Counted from the first letter of the stretch, positions 21,774 through 31,896 are shown. The stretch: DNA of 64,000 nt from an uncultured Bacteroidota bacterium (GCA_902598305.1 CACKBL010000005.1:62001-126000); one strand, 5' to 3'. Translations and numbers: made by a program. Notes: generated by a model not told the origin, from the sequence alone.

Positions 21774-23218
21774 TCAACAATGATTTCACCATACATGCCA
21801 TTATGTAATGAGCATTGATAATAAAAGGTTCCTTTCTTTGAAGGTGTCCAGATAACTGCTCCACTTTCAGTACCATTGTTGTCTGCACCAACGACCAAAT
21901 CTTCTATCCCTAATCCCTGTTCGGTTTTTAAATAAAATGGGTGCCCAAATGCATCAACCTCAAAGGTAAGTTTGTCGCCTAACTTAACCGTTATTTTTGG
22001 ATCTCTTCCCTCAACAATTCCCTTTGCATCCTTACCATTTAAAATATAATCATCTGAATCTGGGGATGTAACGTTGATTGTATAGTTTTCACTAGATAAC
22101 TGAAATATATCGTATAAGTTTAAATTTTCGCTTGGTAAAACTGTTTCAATGTCATTTGAGTAATTTGAGATTGAAGAATAAAAATTCTCTAATGAAATAG
22201 AAAAAACCTCTTCAAATATATTTTTCCAATTTTCATCGTTAGGATTTTTTTGTAAAAAATTTCTAAAAACTAATTCAAAGGCCTTTTCCTCAGAGATATT
22301 ATTTTTCTGTAATTCTTTTACTAGAACTAATGTGATAAAGACAGAAGAAGAATAGTTTATGTCACCTAAGCTGTCATAATTTTCGAAAATTTCAGGGGAA
22401 GTTAAAACTTCAATATTAACCCTGTTTTGGTCAAATTTGAAATAATTATATGAATAGTTTTGTTGAATATAAATTGATTCAAAAGAAGCTGCAGTTCCTT
22501 CCGACAACCACTTTATCCGAAAATCACCGTCATAAAAATTTTTTGATATACTCATTTGATAAGCATGAAACATTTCATGAGGTATAACTGAATATCTATG
22601 CATTGATTCAAAAGTAAACTCATCTTCTGGGATTTCTAAAACCATATATCTTTCTACATCATTTCCGCATATACAAGCTCCACCTTGATTTCCAATAATT
22701 GACGAATAAGGTTTGTTTGCATTGCTATTCCAAGCATAGATATCTAATTCTGCATAATTTGTTGCCATTACTGGTATTATAATATCTAAGCTATCCATTA
22801 TATTATTGTATTCATTAGTCCAGTCTTCAGGTAGGCTGTTGTGGATATTTTTATTAAAAACAACTTTGTTGTTTGAACTATTCTCGGGGATTTTCTCAAA
22901 GTTTGCTGTTAATGTTATATCTGAATTTACTGTTATCGTGATTTCCATTGAAGTTTCATTGCTTCCAGTCCAGCCAATAAATTCATAACCATCATTAGGA
23001 GTAGCAGTTATTCTTAAAACAGTCCCAGCTTTATAAGGACCTGACTCTGTATTCCCGCCATTTCTTGTAAATATGTTAATCCTTCCACCTACTGATGAAC
23101 TAATTGAAACATCATACGTTACAACTGGGTTGGTTTCAAGTTGGTTTGAAGAGTCCGAATCATCTTTGCTGCAAAAAAAAATAATAAAAGATAATATTAG
23201 AATTAATCTTTTTTTCAT
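21770..23218 (-). CDS. lipoprotein: InlB-type repeat, HExxH metallopeptidase-like centre, C-terminal cupredoxin-like domain
   Basis: Lipobox-like ...IIFFCSKDDS; ITATPNDGYEFIGWTGSNETSMEITITVNSDITLTANF; VIPHEMFHAYQMS...WLSEGTAASFES; GHPFYLKTEQG...YYQCSLHNGMYGEIIVE. Confidence 0.8.
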   Translation of the reverse strand: MKKRLILILSFIIFFCSKDDSDSSNQLETNPVVTYDVSISSSVGGRINIFTRNGGNTESGPYKAGTVLRITATPNDGYEFIGWTGSNETSMEITITVNSDITLTANFEKIPENSSNNKVVFNKNIHNSLPEDWTNEYNNIMDSLDIIIPVMATNYAELDIYAWNSNANKPYSSIIGNQGGACICGNDVERYMVLEIPEDEFTFESMHRYSVIPHEMFHAYQMSISKNFYDGDFRIKWLSEGTAASFESIYIQQNYSYNYFKFDQNRVNIEVLTSPEIFENYDSLGDINYSSSVFITLVLVKELQKNNISEEKAFELVFRNFLQKNPNDENWKNIFEEVFSISLENFYSSISNYSNDIETVLPSENLNLYDIFQLSSENYTINVTSPDSDDYILNGKDAKGIVEGRDPKITVKLGDKLTFEVDAFGHPFYLKTEQGLGIEDLVVGADNNGTESGAVIWTPSKKGTFYYQCSLHNGMYGEIIVE

Positions 23219-23335
23219 TTTTTAATTATTTTTTTTGACGAAAGCAGAAGTAAATTTTTTTTAAAATATTTATAATGAATTAAAATTTAGAAATTTTACT
23301 TTGCAAGTTATAAAATATAAACATAGGAGTGTAAG

Positions 23336-23409
23336 TAGCGAGGGGGAGACTTGAACTCCCGACCTCCGGGTTATGAATCCGACGCTCTGACCACCTGAGC
23401 TACCTCGCC
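23336..23409 (-). tRNA. tRNA-Met (anticodon CAT)
   Basis: Reverse complement GGCGAGGTAGCTCAGGTGGTCAGAGCGTCGGATTCATAACCCGGAGGTCGGGAGTTCAAGTCTCCCCCTCGCTA folds as a cloverleaf; anticodon loop TTCATAA. Elongator Met versus Ile2 not resolved. Confidence 0.92.
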
Positions 23410-23521
23410 ATCGAAACCTGTGCAAGATATAAAAATGCTCGAAAAAAAAGGATTAAAAAAATCAATTTAAAATTTACCATGTAAACAATTTTTCGATATA
23501 TTGCTATTGAAACTACTTATA

Positions 23522-23914
23522 ATGACCAACAAAAAATTATTCAGTTTAGAGTTCAATTTTCATTGCTCACCTCAATTATTGTTTCAATATTTATCTACTC
23601 CATCAGGTTTATCAGAGTGGTTCGCTGATGATGTAAATTCAAGAGGTGAAGATTTTACCTTTATTTGGGAAGATAGTGAGGAATATGCTAAGCTTTTGTC
23701 AAAAAAAAATAATGAATTAGTAAAATTCATGTGGGTAAATGATGAGGAAGATTATCAAAAATATTTTTTTGAATTTTTAATTACTGTAGATGAAATAACA
23801 AAAGATGTTTCACTTACTGTCACCGACTTTTCAGATGATGATGAATTGGAAGAGTCAAAAATGTTGTGGACAAATTTGGTTGGTGATTTAAAACAGGTAT
23901 TAGGAGCTGTATAG
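23522..23914 (+). CDS. START-like/AHSA1-type domain protein
   Basis: MTNKKLFSLEFNFHCSPQLLFQYLSTPSGLSEWFADDVNSRGEDFTFIWEDSEEYA; start at internal Met. Confidence 0.8.
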   Translation: MTNKKLFSLEFNFHCSPQLLFQYLSTPSGLSEWFADDVNSRGEDFTFIWEDSEEYAKLLSKKNNELVKFMWVNDEEDYQKYFFEFLITVDEITKDVSLTVTDFSDDDELEESKMLWTNLVGDLKQVLGAV

Positions 23915-23934
23915 TTTTTTTTTAAATTTAAAAT

Positions 23935-24480
23935 TTAATTGTCTTGCAAATTTTCTGGTGCATTAGACCAGATATAAGAATCACCTTCCATTTTCTTTGT
24001 TAGTTTATTCCACAGATTTTCACGAGATTTTTCAAAAATATTTTTTGAATAGTCTTTATTTATTTTCCAAAAATTTTCATCTATCTCGTCTTTTAGTTGT
24101 TGATCACTCCATCCTGAGTAACCTAAGAAAAACATGACATTTTCCTCATCTAATTCGCCATTTTCAGTTTTTGAAATAATTTCATCAAGGTCAAGACCAT
24201 AGCTCAGGTATTCTGTTATTTTTTTACTGGATTTCAATTTCAATTCGGACTTGTGAATACAAAATAGTTTGTCTTCAGAAACTGGTCCTCCAAAAAATAG
24301 CTTGAGTTTTCTGCTTACTCCAGAAAAAATATTTGAAAGATTAATTTCTAATGGCTTGTTTAAAATAAAGCCCATTGGATTTTTATTTTCTTTATCACAA
24401 ATTAAAATAACAGACCTCCTAAATATAAAATCTTCTGCTAAAGACACATCAGAAATTAGAAGATAACCTTTGGATATCAA
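23935..24480 (-). CDS. YqgE/AlgH family protein
   Basis: KGYLLISDVSLAEDFIFRRSVILIC...NPMGFILNKP...FFGGPVSEDKLFCIH...FLGYSGWSDQQLKDEI. Confidence 0.92.
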   Translation of the reverse strand: MISKGYLLISDVSLAEDFIFRRSVILICDKENKNPMGFILNKPLEINLSNIFSGVSRKLKLFFGGPVSEDKLFCIHKSELKLKSSKKITEYLSYGLDLDEIISKTENGELDEENVMFFLGYSGWSDQQLKDEIDENFWKINKDYSKNIFEKSRENLWNKLTKKMEGDSYIWSNAPENLQDN

Positions 24481-24500
24481 AGCATAAAATTTATAAAAAA

Positions 24501-24525
24501 AAAATCTCCCGAAGGAGATTTTTCG
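24501..24525 (-). terminator. intrinsic terminator downstream of the HU gene (symmetrical)
   Basis: AAAATCTCC-CGAA-GGAGATTTT perfect 9-bp hairpin with flanking A and T runs. Confidence 0.75.
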
Positions 24526-24540
24526 AAATTACTTATTTTA

Positions 24541-24813
24541 TTAATTTACTGAACCTGATAATTCAGCACCTGCTTTAAATTTAACAACATTTTTAGCAGC
24601 AATTTTAATAGTAGCTCCAGTTCTTGGATTTCTTCCATCTCTAGCAGCTCTTTTTGAAACCGACCATGATCCAAATCCTACCAGTGATACTCTACCACCA
24701 CCTTTTAGTGCTCCTCCCACGTTACCTAGAAAAGATTCTAAAGCTTTTTTGGCTGCAGCTTTTGAAATGTCTGCATCAGCAGCCATTGCATCAATTAATT
24801 GTGTTTTGTTCAT
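24541..24813 (-). CDS. HU family DNA-binding protein
   Basis: MNKTQLIDAMAADADISKAAAKKALESF...VGFGSWSVSKRAARDGRNPRTGATIKIAAKNVVKFKAGAEL. Confidence 0.97.
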   Translation of the reverse strand: MNKTQLIDAMAADADISKAAAKKALESFLGNVGGALKGGGRVSLVGFGSWSVSKRAARDGRNPRTGATIKIAAKNVVKFKAGAELSGSVN

Positions 24814-24938
24814 AATATTTAATTTAAATTAACATTTTAGTTACACAAATATATAGTGTTTATGCGAAGTCCAACGAATTTTAACGACTAAATGGTGATA
24901 ATTGTTGATAACTAAGCATTATTGTTTATAAAACACAA

Positions 24939-25880
24939 TTATTTAGCTCTTAAAAACGATTTTAAATGGTTTCCATTTAAAATTTCCCTAGATTTCATCC
25001 TTTTCTTATTAGGTATTTGAATTTCATGACATATTAAAATCCCTTCATAATGTGTAATTATAATTTCATCCTTTAACAATAAAATATTTTCAGGGTTTGA
25101 TTCATTTTTAGAATATTTGATTGAAGCACTGAAAATTTTTAAAATAATCCTATTTTCTTTGTTTTCCAACTCTGTCCATGCACCAGGATACGACGACAGT
25201 CCTCTGATTCTTGACTCAACTTTATCTAGAGTTTCTGACCAATCAATTCTTGTATTGTCCTTATTTAATTTTGGGGCTAAACTTAAATTTTTGATAGATT
25301 CTTGTTCATGTCCATCATTGCCCTTCTTAATTTCATTCAATGTTGAAATTATTATCCTTTTGCTTACTAAAATCATTTTCTTTTTTAAGCTATCATATGT
25401 TTCGGATTTATCTATTTTAATTTTTTCGATTAAAATGATTTTACCACAATCAATTTTGTCATTTATATAAAAGGTTGTAATTCCTGTTTCAGTTTGTTGG
25501 TTAATTATCACCCAATTTATAGGGGCAGCTCCTCTATAATTAGGAAGAATTGAGGCATGTAGATTAATTGTTCCAAGCGGGGGTATTTCCCATACTAATT
25601 TTGGTAATTTTTTGAATGCTACCACAATAAACAAGTCTGCTTTTAAAAGTTTTAATCTTGAAATAAAATCAGTCTCGGTGAATGCTTCAGGCTGTAATGT
25701 CTTTATATTGTTATCCGAACAAAAATTCCTAACGGCGCTCCTACTTATTTTTCTTCCTCTTCCAGATTTTTTATCTGGATTTGTTACAACACATTCAAGA
25801 ACAAAATTTGAATCATAAATTTCCTTTAAGCTGTGAACAGCAAAATCAGGAGTTCCAAAAAAAACTATTTTAAGACTCAT
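24939..25880 (-). CDS. fmt: methionyl-tRNA formyltransferase
   Basis: KIVFFGTPDFAVHSLKEI; VAFKKLPKLVWEIPPLGTINLHASILPNYRGAAPINWVIINQQTETGIT. Confidence 0.96.
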   Translation of the reverse strand: MSLKIVFFGTPDFAVHSLKEIYDSNFVLECVVTNPDKKSGRGRKISRSAVRNFCSDNNIKTLQPEAFTETDFISRLKLLKADLFIVVAFKKLPKLVWEIPPLGTINLHASILPNYRGAAPINWVIINQQTETGITTFYINDKIDCGKIILIEKIKIDKSETYDSLKKKMILVSKRIIISTLNEIKKGNDGHEQESIKNLSLAPKLNKDNTRIDWSETLDKVESRIRGLSSYPGAWTELENKENRIILKIFSASIKYSKNESNPENILLLKDEIIITHYEGILICHEIQIPNKKRMKSREILNGNHLKSFLRAK

Positions 25881-25887
25881 TAGGTTA

Positions 25888-26430
25888 TTATATTTTTTTA
25901 CAAAATTTGATTATAAAATTAAGTCTTTCACTTAATTTCTTAAACGGTACATTAACCGTTTTAAAATTGTTTTGATAGTTTTTCTTTAGGATATTATGAA
26001 TTTTTATTGATTCATTAAAATCTTCATACCTTGAAAAATCTTTTCTGTAAATGTTTTTGTTTGGTTTAACCAAAAATACGAGGTCATACTTAAAATATTT
26101 AAGTTGTTTCTCAAGATTTATATTTCTTTTACCAATAAATTCAAGGTAGGATGTTACATCTAACAAACTTCTATCAAAAAATACTTTATTATACTTTTTC
26201 TGAGTTATAGAGTCTTTATACTGCTCTTCTCTTTTTTCCCATAATATATTGCTAAATTTGATTGGATTTTTAACAAATAAATTATGACCATGATTTTTTT
26301 TACCCTTATCAATTAAATCTCTCGAGATTTCATCATAACAAAAATACCCCAGTCCTTTTAATGCATTAATTATAGTTGTCTTACCACCCCCAGGGCCACC
26401 ACTAATTACAATTTTAGATGTGTCTATCAA
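25888..26430 (-). CDS. AAA_28-type ATPase
   Basis: ISGGPGGGKTTIINALKGLGYFCYDEISRDLI Walker A; VFFDRSLLDVTSYLEFIG. Confidence 0.85.
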   Translation of the reverse strand: MIDTSKIVISGGPGGGKTTIINALKGLGYFCYDEISRDLIDKGKKNHGHNLFVKNPIKFSNILWEKREEQYKDSITQKKYNKVFFDRSLLDVTSYLEFIGKRNINLEKQLKYFKYDLVFLVKPNKNIYRKDFSRYEDFNESIKIHNILKKNYQNNFKTVNVPFKKLSERLNFIIKFCKKI

Positions 26431-26462
26431 TTTTATAATTATTTTTATAAAAATAAATTTAT

Positions 26463-26753
26463 ATGACTATTTCACAAAATTCAGATGAATTTTACAAGAG
26501 ATTCTTGAAAAAATTAGAAATTTCTCATTCATGGCCAGGCATGTACATGTTTAAATTTATTATGCCTTCCAATTCTTCTTATATTGAAGAACTGATTTTA
26601 ATTTTTAAGGATCTTGAAATTAATATTTCCAGGAAATATTCTTCAAATAAGAAATTTTTGAGTATTTCAATTAATACTAAGTTGAATTTTCCTGAAGAAG
26701 TAATTAATATTTACAAAAAAACCAGCCATTTTAAAGGTCTTATTAGACTTTAA
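26463..26753 (+). CDS. DUF493 family protein
   Basis: 96 aa; FYKRFLKKLEISHSWPGMYMFKFIMPSN...SRKYSSNKKFLSISI. Confidence 0.8.
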   Translation: MTISQNSDEFYKRFLKKLEISHSWPGMYMFKFIMPSNSSYIEELILIFKDLEINISRKYSSNKKFLSISINTKLNFPEEVINIYKKTSHFKGLIRL

Positions 26754-26775
26754 TAAAATTTTTAATAAAAAATGT

Positions 26776-26783
26776 TACTTTTG
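26776..26783 (+). promoter_or_regulatory. putative -7 box (TAnnTTTG) for the DUF4290-murA transcript
   Basis: TACTTTTG 33 nt upstream of the DUF4290 ATG; motif only. Confidence 0.35.
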
Positions 26784-26816
26784 TGATACCTCTATAAATA
26801 TCCAATAAAAACTTTT

Positions 26817-27461
26817 ATGGAACCACTTCAATATAATTCTGATAGACCTGACTTGATTATTCCTGAATATGGAAGGCATATTCATCTTATGGTTGAGCAA
26901 ATAATTGATATAAAAGATAAAGAAGAAAGAAACAAAAAGGCTAAAGCAGTAATTGATGTTATGGGAAATTTAAATCCTCATCTGCGAGATATTTCTGATT
27001 TTCAGCACAAGCTCTGGGATCAACTTTTTATTATGTCAAATTTCAAGCTTGACGTGGATAGTCCTTTTGAAAAACCTGAAGCGGAATTGTTAGCTAAAAA
27101 ACCAAAACCAATGGATTACCCTAATAATCCACCTAAATATAGGTTTTATGGTAGTAACCTTAAAAAAATGATTGATGCAGCAATCAAGTGGGAGGAAGGA
27201 GAAATGAAAGACGCTTTGGTATATAATATTGCTAATCATATGAAAAAGTGTTTTTTAAACTGGAATAAAGACACTGTTGATGATAACGTTATTTTTGATC
27301 ATTTAAGTGAGCTTTCTGAAGGCAAATTATCAATTAAAGAAGACCTTTTACCACTCACATCTACAGATGTTCTCTTGAAAATGAAATCAAAAAATGGAAA
27401 TGGACCCAGGAATAAATCAATGAATAAGCCGAGAAAAGGTCGGAATAGAAAACGATATTAA
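26817..27461 (+). CDS. DUF4290 family protein
   Basis: MEPLQYNSDRPDLIIPEYGRHIHLMVEQ...; directly upstream of murA. Confidence 0.85.
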   Translation: MEPLQYNSDRPDLIIPEYGRHIHLMVEQIIDIKDKEERNKKAKAVIDVMGNLNPHLRDISDFQHKLWDQLFIMSNFKLDVDSPFEKPEAELLAKKPKPMDYPNNPPKYRFYGSNLKKMIDAAIKWEEGEMKDALVYNIANHMKKCFLNWNKDTVDDNVIFDHLSELSEGKLSIKEDLLPLTSTDVLLKMKSKNGNGPRNKSMNKPRKGRNRKRY

Positions 27462-27467
27462 AGTATA

Positions 27468-28781
27468 ATGAGTTCATTTGTTATTGAAGGTGGTCAATCA
27501 CTAAAAGGAAGGATAAAACCTCAAGGTGCAAAGAATGAAGCTTTACAAGTTATAAGCAGTGTCCTTTTAACAGCTGAAGAAGTAACAATTGAAAACATAC
27601 CAAATATAATTGATGTAAATCGTTTAATTGAAATTTTAAAGTTTATTGGGGTAAAAATTAATAAACTTAATTCTGGAGAATATTCATTTAAAGCAGATGA
27701 ACTGAACTTAGAATTTTTAAAATCAGACAAATATAAAAATTTGGCAAAATCAATAAGGGGATCTATTATGATAGTTGGTCCGCTACTAGCAAGATTCGGA
27801 TTTGGGTCTATTCCAAGACCAGGTGGAGATAAAATAGGTAGAAGAAGATTGGATACACATTTTGAAAGTTTTAAAAAATTAGGTGCCGAATTTAGTTATG
27901 ATAGAAAAGAAAGTTTTTTTAATATAAAGGCAAAAAAACTGAAAGGATCCAATATTTTACTTGATGAAGCCTCAGTTACGGGCACTGCAAATATTGTCAT
28001 GGCAGGTGTTCTCGCCGAAGGAAAAACCACTATTTATAATGCTGCATGTGAACCTTATATTCAACAATTATGTAAATTATTAAATAGGATGGGGGCAAAG
28101 ATCTCAGGTATAGGTTCAAATTTCTTAATTATTGAAGGTGTAAGTAAATTAAATGGTGCCAGTCATAAAATATTGCCTGATATGATTGAGATAGGAAGTT
28201 GGATTGGTCTTGCGGCCATAACGAAAAGTGAACTTACAATTGAGAATGTAAACTGGGAGTATTTAGGTCAAATACCAATGATTTTTAAAAAACTTGGTAT
28301 AAGAATAGAAAAAATAGATGATAATATTTTTATACCTAAACATAAAAATGGATATGAAATTCAAAGCTATATAGATGGTTCAATTTTAACTATCGCTGAC
28401 GCTCCTTGGCCCGGTTTTTCTCCTGACTTAATAAGTATAGCATTGGTGGTTGCAACTCAAGCTAATGGGAGTGTCTTAATTCATCAAAAAATGTTTGAGA
28501 GTAGACTTTTCTTTGTTGATAAGTTAATTGACATGGGTGCTAAAATCATACTTTGTGACCCTCACAGAGCAACAGTCAATGGGCATAACTTTAGATCAAA
28601 TCTAAAAGCATCAGCTATGACATCTCCTGACATAAGAGCTGGAATTGCTCTTTTGATAGCCGCTTTATCGGCAGATGGAACGAGTAAAATTGAAAACATC
28701 GAGCAAATTGATAGGGGTTACGAGAATATAGACGAAAAGCTAAGAAAGATTGGCGCTAAAATTGAAAGGGTTGAGAGCTAA
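27468..28781 (+). CDS. murA: UDP-N-acetylglucosamine 1-carboxyvinyltransferase
   Basis: FVIEGGQSLKGRIKPQGAKNEALQVISSVLLTAEEVTIENIP; GPLLARFGFGSIPRPGGDKIGRRRLD; SPDIRAGIALLIAAL. Confidence 0.96.
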   Translation: MSSFVIEGGQSLKGRIKPQGAKNEALQVISSVLLTAEEVTIENIPNIIDVNRLIEILKFIGVKINKLNSGEYSFKADELNLEFLKSDKYKNLAKSIRGSIMIVGPLLARFGFGSIPRPGGDKIGRRRLDTHFESFKKLGAEFSYDRKESFFNIKAKKLKGSNILLDEASVTGTANIVMAGVLAEGKTTIYNAACEPYIQQLCKLLNRMGAKISGIGSNFLIIEGVSKLNGASHKILPDMIEIGSWIGLAAITKSELTIENVNWEYLGQIPMIFKKLGIRIEKIDDNIFIPKHKNGYEIQSYIDGSILTIADAPWPGFSPDLISIALVVATQANGSVLIHQKMFESRLFFVDKLIDMGAKIILCDPHRATVNGHNFRSNLKASAMTSPDIRAGIALLIAALSADGTSKIENIEQIDRGYENIDEKLRKIGAKIERVES

Positions 28782-28782
28782 C

Positions 28783-29076
28783 CTAATTTCTTTTTCTTTT
28801 TGATATTTTGTTTAAAGTAATTTGTCTCTGACTATTTGATTTAAATCTTAATTTGTCTCCTGATGACATACTACTATGCTTCGTTGACCTTCCTTGAACT
28901 CTTTTTCTCCACATTTTAAAACTTTTTTCCTTCAGTTCTTTTCTCATCAATTTAATAACATCTTTTTCAGCAATACCAAATTGTTTTTTAATAACATCAA
29001 ACGAAGTTCTATCTTCCCAAGCCATCTCAATGATTCTATCCAGCTCACGGTGACTAAAAACGATTTTATTTTTCAT
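28783..29076 (-). CDS. TIGR03643 family protein
   Basis: FSHRELDRIIEMAWEDRTSFDVIKKQFGIAEKDVIKLMRKELKEKSFKMWRKRVQGRSTKH. Confidence 0.85.
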   Translation of the reverse strand: MKNKIVFSHRELDRIIEMAWEDRTSFDVIKKQFGIAEKDVIKLMRKELKEKSFKMWRKRVQGRSTKHSSMSSGDKLRFKSNSQRQITLNKISKRKRN

Positions 29077-29105
29077 TTTTAATTTTAATTAGCATGTATG
29101 AAAAT

Positions 29106-30602
29106 TTAATTATCAGAATTGTCAATTGATAACAAGTAATCTTCTGCACACTTTAGATAGTTTGTTTTTTTTAAAATATCCATTTTGTCAAAGCTTCTTA
29201 CGAGAATTCTCATTCTTGGGTTTTTTTCAAAAAACTCTCTTTTTTTGTCTATAAAATTCCAAAAAAGTGAATCCCAGATGGTACACCAATCTCCTTTTTT
29301 GTAATTACTCATTTTAAGTATATAGTTACTACCGCTTATGTAGGGTTTTGTGGACATAAGGCCTCCATCAGCGAATTGACTCATTCCATAAACGTTTGGA
29401 ACCATTACCCAATCATAGGCATCAATGAATAACTCCATAAACCATTTATAGACTTCGTCCGGGTCAAATTCACATAAAAGCATGAAATTTCCCATTATCA
29501 TAAGCCTTTCAATGTGGTGCGCATATGCTGTAGTATTAATTTTCTTTATTGTGTCGTCAACCGGGTCTATACCAGTATTTCCATCATAAAAAGATTTACT
29601 AATTTTTCTTTTAAAGCCCCAAAAGTTTTTTGTCCTTTCTTCAACCCCTTTGCAAAAGTAAATACCCCTTATAAACTCTCTCCAGCCAATAATTTGTCTT
29701 ATAAACCCTTCACATGAATTAATCATTATATTATTTTTTTGATAAAAATCAATTGACTCCTTAACAATAAATTCAGGTGTGATTAATCCGCTGTTAATTA
29801 GTGGCGAAAGTAAGCTATGATTTAAAAAAGACTCTTCTTTAACAATTGAATCCTCGTATGGGCCAAATTCGTTAAACCTATCTTTAAGAAACTTTAAAAA
29901 CCATAATTTTGCACTTTTGTGATCAGTAGGATAAATAAATTTAACATTGATTAATCCTGGATTTTGACTGTAATTTGTATTAATGAAACTTACAGATTCA
30001 GAAAAAAGTTTATCATCTACATCTGCAAATTCTATTTTAGGCGGATTTTTGTCTTTTGGATATTTTTCCCTATTCATCACATCATATGTCCAATCCCCCC
30101 CTGTTGGTTTTCCGTTTTGTTCGATTAGAATATTAAATTTTTTTCTTTGTGATTTATAGAACGAGGTTTGAAAAAACTTTTTTTTGTCTTTTTTAAAAAA
30201 CTCGTTTAGTTCAGATTTTTTAGTTATAAAACTTGGATTTTCATGAATAATTAGTTGGATTTTATTTTTTTTACAAAAATTTGAAATTCTTTTTTGGATA
30301 TAATAATCATCGGGATCTATTATTTCAATTTTGTTGAGATTAATACATAGATTTTCAAGTAAATTTCTTATGTCAGATTCTGTTTCGGTTGATTCAATAT
30401 ATTTTACTTTTCTGTCGTGCAACTCCAAATAACGCTGATAATTTTTCATCGTAAGCCTGTGGAAAAGTATTTTTTGCTTGTGAAATTTAAATTGATTGAA
30501 AAAAAGAAATTCTTCAACCAAAATAAATTCATTTTGGTTTTTCATTAAGGGAGAATTTTCAAAAAGCTGATTTGGAAATAATATGTTCATATTTTCATTC
30601 AT
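29106..30602 (-). CDS. cryptochrome/photolyase-related protein (PhrB/FeS-BCP-like fold), Fe-S cysteines largely absent
   Basis: EGFIRQIIGWREFIRGIYF; TAYAHHIERLMIMGNFMLL; WVMVPNVYGMSQFADGGLMSTKPYISGSNYILKMSNY; 8-nt overlap with the Cry-DASH gene. Confidence 0.88.
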   Translation of the reverse strand: MNENMNILFPNQLFENSPLMKNQNEFILVEEFLFFNQFKFHKQKILFHRLTMKNYQRYLELHDRKVKYIESTETESDIRNLLENLCINLNKIEIIDPDDYYIQKRISNFCKKNKIQLIIHENPSFITKKSELNEFFKKDKKKFFQTSFYKSQRKKFNILIEQNGKPTGGDWTYDVMNREKYPKDKNPPKIEFADVDDKLFSESVSFINTNYSQNPGLINVKFIYPTDHKSAKLWFLKFLKDRFNEFGPYEDSIVKEESFLNHSLLSPLINSGLITPEFIVKESIDFYQKNNIMINSCEGFIRQIIGWREFIRGIYFCKGVEERTKNFWGFKRKISKSFYDGNTGIDPVDDTIKKINTTAYAHHIERLMIMGNFMLLCEFDPDEVYKWFMELFIDAYDWVMVPNVYGMSQFADGGLMSTKPYISGSNYILKMSNYKKGDWCTIWDSLFWNFIDKKREFFEKNPRMRILVRSFDKMDILKKTNYLKCAEDYLLSIDNSDN

Positions 30603-31896
30603 TTAGCCACAAATTTTGAAATTTCATGTTAGGATCGTATTTTTCTGACTGCCATTTAATGTTGAATTTCCTGTCCCTTGGATCATTTCCAACACCAGAT
30701 ACATACATCCAATTTCCATAATTGCTATGTACATCATAATCTATAAGCATTGATTCGAAATATGAAGCACCGATTCTCCAATCCAATTTTAGTTCCTTTG
30801 CAAAATAACTAGCAACATTTTGTCTTCCCCTATTACTCATCCATCCAGTATTTTTTATTTCCAACATATTTGAATTCACAAATGGTTCTTTTGTTTTTCC
30901 GTTAATCCATTCATATACTTTGGTTTTTGATTTATCCCAATTATATTTTCTGTTCAAAATACCTTCAATACTAAAAATCTTGTCTCTATATTTCATTGAT
31001 ATGTACTTAAAATAGTCTCTCCATATAAGTTCAAATACCAACCAATATGTGGATTGGTTTTTGATTACCTTATTTTCATATTTTTTTATTTCCCAATAAA
31101 TCATTTTTGGGGATACAGAACCGTTTGCTAACCAAGAAGAGAACTTAGAACTATAATCAATTCCAATCAATCCATTTCTAGTATGTTTATAAACAGATAA
31201 CTTTTTTGTTTCCCATAAATAATTATTGATTCTCTCAATACCACTTTTGCCCCCCCCTTTAAATGGGAATGCGCTTCTTTTGTCAAGTTTAAATTCCTTA
31301 AAACCTAAATCATTTAAACTTGGAATTTTGTATTTCTCGGATAGTCTATTCTTTGATTCCAACCTATGCGGATTATCCGCCAAACTCCTAACTTTTAAAT
31401 CTTTTTCACATTTTTTTCTAAATAACGTGAAAACATTGGGGATATCGTCAATTTTTTTTTTCAAATCGTTGGGGTGATATAAAAATTGTTCGAAAGAATA
31501 GTTCACTTTTACATTACTATCAATCTTATTTAAAACTTCTTTTTCTTCATTGATTTCGTCACGAGTCCATTCTCTTTGAATGAAAATTTCCTTGACATTT
31601 AATTTTTTTATCTTTTTTATAAGATTTTGACCATCTGGACAATTGTCAATTATTAAACTAATATTCAACTTATCTAACTCAAGTTGCAAATCATTTACTG
31701 ATTCAATCATAAATTTACTTCTGTAAATACCTGTTTTTTTAAACCCCATATTTAATTCTTTAAATAAATTAGGATTAAAATTGAAATAAGCGACAACTTG
31801 TCTATTGCTATCAATAGCTTTTGAAAGTCCCTGATGATCTCTTATTCTAAGATCGTTTCTATACCAAACTAGAGAAACACCTAACGAGCTCGACAT
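30595..31896 (-). CDS. DASH-family cryptochrome
   Basis: [102 protein letters not shown]. Confidence 0.95.
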   Translation of the reverse strand: MSSSLGVSLVWYRNDLRIRDHQGLSKAIDSNRQVVAYFNFNPNLFKELNMGFKKTGIYRSKFMIESVNDLQLELDKLNISLIIDNCPDGQNLIKKIKKLNVKEIFIQREWTRDEINEEKEVLNKIDSNVKVNYSFEQFLYHPNDLKKKIDDIPNVFTLFRKKCEKDLKVRSLADNPHRLESKNRLSEKYKIPSLNDLGFKEFKLDKRSAFPFKGGGKSGIERINNYLWETKKLSVYKHTRNGLIGIDYSSKFSSWLANGSVSPKMIYWEIKKYENKVIKNQSTYWLVFELIWRDYFKYISMKYRDKIFSIEGILNRKYNWDKSKTKVYEWINGKTKEPFVNSNMLEIKNTGWMSNRGRQNVASYFAKELKLDWRIGASYFESMLIDYDVHSNYGNWMYVSGVGNDPRDRKFNIKWQSEKYDPNMKFQNLWLNE

